Of a stretch of 64,000 nucleotides of DNA, positions 59,927 through 64,000 are shown in pieces (the first letter of the stretch is position 1; each line of letters starts with the position of its first letter). The stretch is from DASZTV01 sp035547515 (lineage in GTDB: Bacteria; Actinomycetota; Actinomycetes; JAFAQI01), in the NCBI GenBank assembly GCA_035547515.1, contig DASZUS010000045.1:124001-188000 (forward strand), written 5' to 3'. The translations under genes were made by a program, and so were the position numbers. Below the pieces are notes generated by a model. That model did not search any database, was not told where the DNA came from, and worked only from the letters and a program-made list of their open reading frames with translations.

Positions 59927-59999
59927 GCCCTCTTAGCTCAGGGGATAGAGCAACCGCCTCCTAAGCGGTAGGTCGGCAGTTCAAATCTGCCAGGGGGCA
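59927..59999 (+). tRNA. tRNA-Arg (anticodon CCT)
   Basis: A 73-base cloverleaf: acceptor GCCCTCT with AGGGGGC, D arm AGCTCAGGGGATAGAGCA, anticodon stem ACCGC/GCGGT around CTCCTAA (anticodon CCT, reads AGG), T arm GGCAGTTCAAATCTGCC. The 3' CCA is not encoded (CCG follows). The convergent MFS gene ends inside it. Confidence 0.93.
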
Positions 60000-61214
60000 C
60001 CGCCTCGAAGGTCGTGGCGATCCCGTGATCGCCACTGCTATCGCACCTATCGCTGCCGCAGTGAGCGTCGTGGCACGGGCGCCACCGACGGCGAGGGCTA
60101 GACCACCGATGCCAGCGCCGAGCGCGCTGCCGACGTAGATCGCCGACCCGTTAAGACCGACGGCTACGGGCGCGAGGTCGGGTACGGTCGCGAAGATCCG
60201 GTGCTGTTGCGGTACCACCGTCAGCCCGACGGCGAATCCGAGCATTGCCATCGTTGCGACAGAGGCGACGTGCCATGTGCGGCTGCCGGCGAGAATCGCT
60301 GTCGCAAGGGTGACCCCGACCGCTCCGGTTCGCAGGACGGCGCGGGTGCCGCGACGGTTGACCAGACGCGGTACGAACGCGGTCCCCGTGACTTGACCCG
60401 CGCCATACGTCAGGGTCGCGATGACGACCCAGACACCTTCGGTGTGCAGAATCGTGGGCAGGTAGGCGAGGATCAGGAATCCGGGAACCAGCACCGTCGT
60501 CGTGCCGGCGAGGATGCCAAGGACCCGCCGGTCGGTGAGCGCCCGGCCGCGTTGGCGCAACGTCAGCCGGGGCGCGCGGGCAGGCGGCAGGAGCCGGACG
60601 GCCAGCACTGAGACGGCCGCGAGCGCGAGCAGCGTCCACATGGCGGCACGCCAACCCCACGCCTGGCCGATCAGAATGCCGAACGGAAGCCCAGCGACGA
60701 CCGCGACCGAGCTGCCACCGGCAACGACCGCCAGAGAGCGGGCGCGGTGGGCATCGTCCGAGAGAATGCCGGCAGTGCTGTACGCCGTTGCCTGGTAGCC
60801 CGCCGCCCCCAACGCGGCCAGCACGCGGCCCAGCGCCACGACCGGAAAGCTCTGTCCGGTGGCCTGGACGGCGATCCCAACCATGAACAAGGCCATGCCG
60901 GCCGCAAGCAGCGTGCGCCGGTCCCAGTTGCCCGCCACCGTCGCGATCACCGGCGAGCCGAGCGCATAGGTCAGCGCGAACAGCGTGGTGAGCTGTCCCG
61001 CGGTGCTGACCGAGACATGCAGCGACGCCGCCACGTCCGGCAGCAATCCCGAAAGCACGAACCCGTCCACGCCGAGTGTGAAGGTCCCCACCGCCAGGAC
61101 GAGGAGCTGCGCGGCCCGAAGACCGGCGCGGGCGTCCGCACGATCAGTGGCCCTCCCGCGCTGAAAACGCGGGCGGCCTGCGCAACTTTCCGATGGCCAA
61201 GTCGAGGTGGGCAT
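59961..61214 (-). CDS. MFS drug/solute efflux transporter, 3' end inside tRNA-Arg
   Basis: A 417-residue major facilitator of the 12-helix DHA1 type: LAVGTFTLGVDGFVLSGLLP in helix 1, the loop 2-3 motif GNWDRRTLLAAG, VALGRVLAALGAAGYQATAY and later GFAVGLTVVPQQ. Its last 13 residues are read from the 3' half of the tRNA on the opposite strand, so the natural C-terminus was probably replaced when the region joined the tRNA. ATG at 61214. It is divergent from a TetR gene with a clear operator between them, so expression is likely induced by its substrate. Confidence 0.85.
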   Translation of the reverse strand: MPTSTWPSESCAGRPRFQRGRATDRADARAGLRAAQLLVLAVGTFTLGVDGFVLSGLLPDVAASLHVSVSTAGQLTTLFALTYALGSPVIATVAGNWDRRTLLAAGMALFMVGIAVQATGQSFPVVALGRVLAALGAAGYQATAYSTAGILSDDAHRARSLAVVAGGSSVAVVAGLPFGILIGQAWGWRAAMWTLLALAAVSVLAVRLLPPARAPRLTLRQRGRALTDRRVLGILAGTTTVLVPGFLILAYLPTILHTEGVWVVIATLTYGAGQVTGTAFVPRLVNRRGTRAVLRTGAVGVTLATAILAGSRTWHVASVATMAMLGFAVGLTVVPQQHRIFATVPDLAPVAVGLNGSAIYVGSALGAGIGGLALAVGGARATTLTAAAIGAIAVAITGSPRPSRRCPLADLNCRPTA

Positions 61215-61254
61215 ACCGGTACCTCCATCCGATTACTCGACCTCGATGCAAGCG

Positions 61255-61298
61255 TTCAAGAAGTTATCTATGACTTCTTGAACGAACGGTCAAGAAGT
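61255..61298. promoter_or_regulatory. TetR operator between the MFS and tetR genes
   Basis: Perfect 10-base arms TTCAAGAAGT (61255-61264) and ACTTCTTGAA (61273-61282) around an 8-base spacer, followed by a third half-site TCAAGAAGT (61290-61298), 17 bases before the tetR ATG. The arrangement suits autoregulation plus repression of the transporter. Confidence 0.75.
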
Positions 61299-61314
61299 TC
61301 TGTAGCCTCCTCGT

Positions 61315-61920
61315 ATGGTCCGCACCGGGCGACCGCGCGCCTTCGACACCGATCAAGCGCTGTCCCGCGCCCGCGACCTGTTCTGGTCAAAGGGGTACGG
61401 CGCGACGTCGGTCCAGGACCTCGTCGACCAGCTGAAGTTGCAGCGCGGCAGTCTCTATGCCGCCTTCGGCGACAAGCGCGCTCTCTATCTGCGCGCCGTC
61501 GCTCTCTACGCCCGCGAGAACCACGAGCGGCTGGAACGCCTTCTCAGCGTCGACCCGATATTGCCGACGATCCGACAGCTGCTGCTCGAACCCGGCATGC
61601 TCACCGGTGCCCCCGAGTTGTCGTCCGGCGGCCGGCGCGGCTGTCTGCTGGGCAACACCGCCGCTGAGCTCCTGCCTGACGACGAAGCAGCCGCAGAGCT
61701 GGTCGCGAACGCCTACCGAGCCACAGTGCAGACCTTCACGACCGCACTACGACGATCCCAACACAATGGCGAGGTGACCAGCGACACGACCCCGGAGGCC
61801 CAGGCGCAGCTACTGCTCCTGCTCTTCCAGGGCGCGGCACTTGTCGGACGCGCCGGCGAGGGTCCCGCTCAGCTCGCCGCGGGCGTGGATGCGGCCCTTG
61901 ACGCTCTCCGCGCCCGCTGA
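61315..61920 (+). CDS. TetR-family regulator of the adjacent MFS transporter
   Basis: A 201-residue TetR protein of the AcrR type: GRPRAFDTDQALSRARDLFW, helix-turn-helix YGATSVQDLVDQLKLQRGSL then YAAFGDKRALYLRAV, and a ligand domain with GGRRGCLLGNTAAEL and a C-terminal TetR_C motif. ATG at 61315. Divergent from the MFS gene with the operator described above. The ligand is probably the compound exported by the transporter. Confidence 0.9.
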   Translation: MVRTGRPRAFDTDQALSRARDLFWSKGYGATSVQDLVDQLKLQRGSLYAAFGDKRALYLRAVALYARENHERLERLLSVDPILPTIRQLLLEPGMLTGAPELSSGGRRGCLLGNTAAELLPDDEAAAELVANAYRATVQTFTTALRRSQHNGEVTSDTTPEAQAQLLLLLFQGAALVGRAGEGPAQLAAGVDAALDALRAR

Positions 61921-61944
61921 GCGCGGCCCGCCGTACCTGAGAAG

Positions 61945-61968
61945 TGCGCGTCTCGAGGAGACGGCGCA
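61945..61968 (+). terminator. Hairpin after tetR
   Basis: CGTCTC (61949-61954) and GAGACG (61958-61963) around GAG, extended by TGCG/CGCA flanks, then ATTAAC. A stable stem 25 bases after the tetR stop; only a short T stretch follows, so termination is likely but not certain. Confidence 0.45.
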
Positions 61969-61996
61969 TTAACACCTAGCTCGACGGGACCATGAT

Positions 61997-62557
61997 GTGG
62001 TCGTGGAAGGTACGGCGCTGCTCGTCCAGGACGTCCAGACGGCGATAGTCGAGGGAGCGCCGCCGAGCATGCTTCGGGCGGTGCGGGTCGCGCTGGATGG
62101 AGCCCACGCGGCGGGCATTCCGGTCATCTACATCCGGGTGCTGCTGCGTCCTGGTCGAGCCGGCGTATCACCACGGAACAAGATGCTGACCAGACTTCAC
62201 GAGAGGCTCACCGACGGCGCGCCGGGGTTGGAGATCCTTCCTGCTCTGGCTCCCCTGCCCGACGACTTCGTGCTCACCAAGCACCGAGTGAGCTCCTTCG
62301 CCGGCAGCGGATTGGACGTGCTGCTGCGCTCCTTGGACGTGACACATCTCGTGCTGACGGGGGTATCCACCAGCACCGCTGTCCTGGCGACCGCGATGGC
62401 CGCCGCAGATCTGGACTTCGAGCTGACGGTGCTGTCCGATGCCTGCTTCAACGGGACCGAGGAGACTGAGCTCGCCCAGCATCGGCACCTGCTGGGGGAG
62501 CTGTTGCCGAGGATGGCCGCGGTGATGACCGCCGACGAGTGGGTCGCCATGGCCTAA
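61997..62557 (+). CDS. Isochorismatase-fold hydrolase lacking the nucleophilic Cys
   Basis: A 186-residue cysteine-hydrolase-superfamily protein: Asp12 (LLVQDVQTAIV), Lys95 (FVLTKHRVSSF) and the loop LTGVSTSTAVLATAMAA where the nucleophilic Cys is expected is Ala128. Members without this Cys include the isochorismatase-type PhzD, which use acid-base chemistry, so a nicotinamidase-type reaction is unlikely. Start GTG at 61997 (or 62003). It may be transcribed alone. Reaction unknown. Confidence 0.82.
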   Translation: MVVEGTALLVQDVQTAIVEGAPPSMLRAVRVALDGAHAAGIPVIYIRVLLRPGRAGVSPRNKMLTRLHERLTDGAPGLEILPALAPLPDDFVLTKHRVSSFAGSGLDVLLRSLDVTHLVLTGVSTSTAVLATAMAAADLDFELTVLSDACFNGTEETELAQHRHLLGELLPRMAAVMTADEWVAMA

Positions 62558-62619
62558 GCCGCGACCGCCGCCCCTGCGATGATCGCAGCCGTCCCGGCAA
62601 CGACCCTGGGCGGGGCTCG

Positions 62620-63084
62620 TCATGGCGAGACGAGTTCTCCAGTAGTGAACGGCACCCGGCTCTGGATCGGTACGACTCGGCCGGTTGCTGCGTCGATGAC
62701 ATCGGGGCCGTCGTACGGCTTGGGCAAATGGACCAGGACGTAGAAGGGACCCACGCCGGGCTCGGCGCACACGACATCGCTCGGCCTCGAGGTGGGAATG
62801 AGCGATATCACCGGATAGGGCTTACGAGATCCGGCCGTCGCGCGGTACGACCGCCAGCATGGATCACTGCGGTCGCGAGTGCCCTCGTCGACGTTCACGA
62901 GCAGGTCGCTCGGATTGGCAGTTCGGAAGGCCATGCCGAACACCCACAGCTTGCCGTCGGCGACAAGGGGCGAGATCGCCGGCAGTGGCTTCGGACGACC
63001 CGATACCGCGACCTGCTTGTGGAAGCCGCAACCGGTACAGGCAAGGAGGCATAGTCCGCCCAGTGTTACCGCGCGCCGTCGCAT
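62620..63084 (-). CDS. Putative lipoprotein
   Basis: A 154-residue protein from the ATG at 63084: MRRRAVTLGGLCLLACTGCG has a basic start, short hydrophobic core and a lipobox (LLAC or ACTGC). The mature part is beta-rich (KLWVFGMAFRTANPSDLLVN, FYVLVHLPKPYDGP) with one extra Cys pair. No family recognised. It ends a run of three small same-strand genes with membrane features. Confidence 0.65.
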   Translation of the reverse strand: MRRRAVTLGGLCLLACTGCGFHKQVAVSGRPKPLPAISPLVADGKLWVFGMAFRTANPSDLLVNVDEGTRDRSDPCWRSYRATAGSRKPYPVISLIPTSRPSDVVCAEPGVGPFYVLVHLPKPYDGPDVIDAATGRVVPIQSRVPFTTGELVSP

Positions 63085-63122
63085 ATGCGGACGGCAGGTG
63101 GATCGCGGACCGAGCGCCATTT

Positions 63123-63320
63123 CTAGAACGGTCCCAGAAACCAGACGCCGACGACGAGTAGCGCGCCGTAGGCAACGACCAGCGCGAGTTCAACGATCAG
63201 ATGCCGCGGTACCGAGAAGCACGGCACTCGCTGGCTCAGGCGCGACGTCAAGGCGTACCCGGGATTGAAGACGAGTGCGGTCAACAGTCCCCACGCAGTC
63301 GCGGCAAATGCGTCAGCCAT
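63123..63320 (-). CDS. Small two-helix membrane protein
   Basis: A 65-residue frame from the ATG at 63320: MADAFAATAWGLLTALVFNP, a polar loop (RLSQRVPCFSVPRHL) and a second hydrophobic helix ending FLGPF. It lies between another small membrane gene and the lipoprotein gene on the same strand. No family recognised. Confidence 0.5.
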   Translation of the reverse strand: MADAFAATAWGLLTALVFNPGYALTSRLSQRVPCFSVPRHLIVELALVVAYGALLVVGVWFLGPF

Positions 63321-63328
63321 CGCTTCGG

Positions 63329-63523
63329 CTACAGCGCATGGGTCAGCATCGCAACCGTCACGATGCCAACGACCATGCCGAGTGCCAGCAGCATCGGGCG
63401 CCGGAAGCCACGCAACGGACGTGGTGATCGGAGCCACTCCGCAATGCCGGCGGCTAGACGAACCTCCGCGCCCTCGGCCGTCTCGGCACCGGGCAGGTAC
63501 TTATCGTCGAGCCTGACCACCAT
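63329..63523 (-). CDS. Small single-span membrane protein
   Basis: A 64-residue frame from the ATG at 63523: a charged N-terminal part (MVVRLDDKYLPGAETAEGAE, IAEWLRSPRPLRGFRRP) and one C-terminal membrane helix. First of three small same-strand genes (8 bp before the next). No family recognised. Confidence 0.5.
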   Translation of the reverse strand: MVVRLDDKYLPGAETAEGAEVRLAAGIAEWLRSPRPLRGFRRPMLLALGMVVGIVTVAMLTHAL

Positions 63524-63601
63524 CTAAGGGTCACTCATCTCGCCCGAGTGGTCGATAGTCATTGGGGATCAACTGCGCGAAGCGGTTGGGCAAACCCCAC
63601 C

Positions 63602-64000
63602 ATGGCGAGAGAGGTACACGTGAAGCTGCCGAAGGCCGTGCTCAAGGAGCTCGTGGTCGCGGAGGGTGACGATCCGCGGTTGGCGAAACGCAGCACCAGC
63701 CGGACCGAGGCCGAGTGGCCGAAGGCCGGCAAGGGCCGCGCCGCCAAGGAGGTGCTCGACGAGGATCTCGCGGCGTTCAAGGACGAACTGGAACGAGCGC
63801 AGCTGCAGCTCTACGCGAGCGGGACCCACGCGCTGTTGCTCATCTTCCAGGCGATGGACGCCGCCGGGAAGGACGGCACGATCCAGCACGTCATGTCCGG
63901 AGTGAACCCCCAGGGCTGCTCGGTGACCTCGTTCAAGCGGCCGTCGGACACCGAGCTGCGCCACGACTTCCTGTGGCGTTGCACGCAGGCGCTCCCCGAA
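63602..64000 (+). CDS. ppk2: Polyphosphate kinase 2 family protein (partial, 3' end off window)
   Basis: PPK2 enzymes move phosphate between polyphosphate and nucleotides. The visible 133 residues show a short basic start, LQLYASGTHALLLIFQAMDA then AGKDGTIQHVMSGVNPQG (Walker A is MDAAGKDGT) and SVTSFKRPSDTELRHDFLWR, all diagnostic. The ATG at 63602 is open, but the GTG at 63620 has GAGAGG with a 5-base spacer and may be the true start. The gene runs off the right edge. Confidence 0.92.
   Translation, partial: MAREVHVKLPKAVLKELVVAEGDDPRLAKRSTSRTEAEWPKAGKGRAAKEVLDEDLAAFKDELERAQLQLYASGTHALLLIFQAMDAAGKDGTIQHVMSGVNPQGCSVTSFKRPSDTELRHDFLWRCTQALPE

Overview
The window is 64 kb of high-GC DNA with short gaps, many GTG starts and many 4-base start/stop overlaps. 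Gene order (metG-tatD-rsmA, rsmI next to a protein O-mannosyltransferase, galU-moeA/glp-rimJ-glpR, glpD-tetR-flavoprotein, senX3-regX3 beside phoU) is that of an actinomycete (Actinomycetota) chromosome. The genus cannot be fixed from the sequence.

Layout. 1-4.5 kb: translation and RNA-modification genes, with an unusual 650-bp gap carrying an array of short repeats. 4.6-7.1 kb: protein mannosylation and a PAP2 membrane enzyme. 7.2-10.6 kb: an HtrA protease with an MprAB-like two-component system. 10.8-17.5 kb: hemolysin III, a methyltransferase, an exported phosphorylase-fold protein, a Tat-exported phosphoesterase, a gamma-butyrobetaine-hydroxylase-like dioxygenase (the last two each preceded by a PHO-box-like sequence) and a secreted protein. 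17.5-19.6 kb: an arsenic cluster (arsR-aquaporin-arsC, divergent from arsI/cadI). 19.5-24.1 kb: FetB-type permease, a membrane protein, a NarL-type two-component pair and a DUF2231 protein. 24.1-33.7 kb: an accessory region with a 2119-residue secreted Rhs/YD-repeat polymorphic toxin, two small downstream membrane-associated genes, an IS3 transposase remnant, paired PH-domain membrane proteins and a frameshifted Imm31-like immunity gene that runs into tRNA-Ala(CGC). 33.8-42.7 kb: GlpR/SepX, RimJ, Glp/MoeA, GalU, 5-formyl-THF cyclo-ligase, an L,D-transpeptidase, FmdB, a SAF protein and an AGPS-like flavoprotein. 42.7-51.9 kb: the phosphate block (RegX3-SenX3, PhoU, PstSCAB, Pit-DUF47) with two clear PHO boxes. 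52-59.8 kb: TetR/acyl-CoA dehydrogenase, GlpD, TetR, a second AGPS-like flavoprotein and a Ser/Thr kinase. 59.9-64 kb: tRNA-Arg(CCT), an MFS gene whose end lies inside that tRNA, its TetR, an isochorismatase-fold protein, a lipoprotein with two tiny membrane genes, and the start of a PPK2.

How the parts work together. Phosphate handling is the main theme: sensing (SenX3-RegX3-PhoU), high-affinity uptake (Pst), low-affinity uptake (Pit-DUF47), polyphosphate metabolism (PPK2 at the edge) and, if the PHO-like boxes are real, phosphate scavenging by an exported phosphoesterase and possibly a phosphonate-type dioxygenase. Glp/MoeA with GlpR next to RimJ and GalU is the actinobacterial cell-division pair. 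The most novel material is the Rhs cassette (unclassified C-terminal toxin with two companion genes), the PHO box placed against the DUF47-pit start codon, and the repeat array between rsmI and metG.
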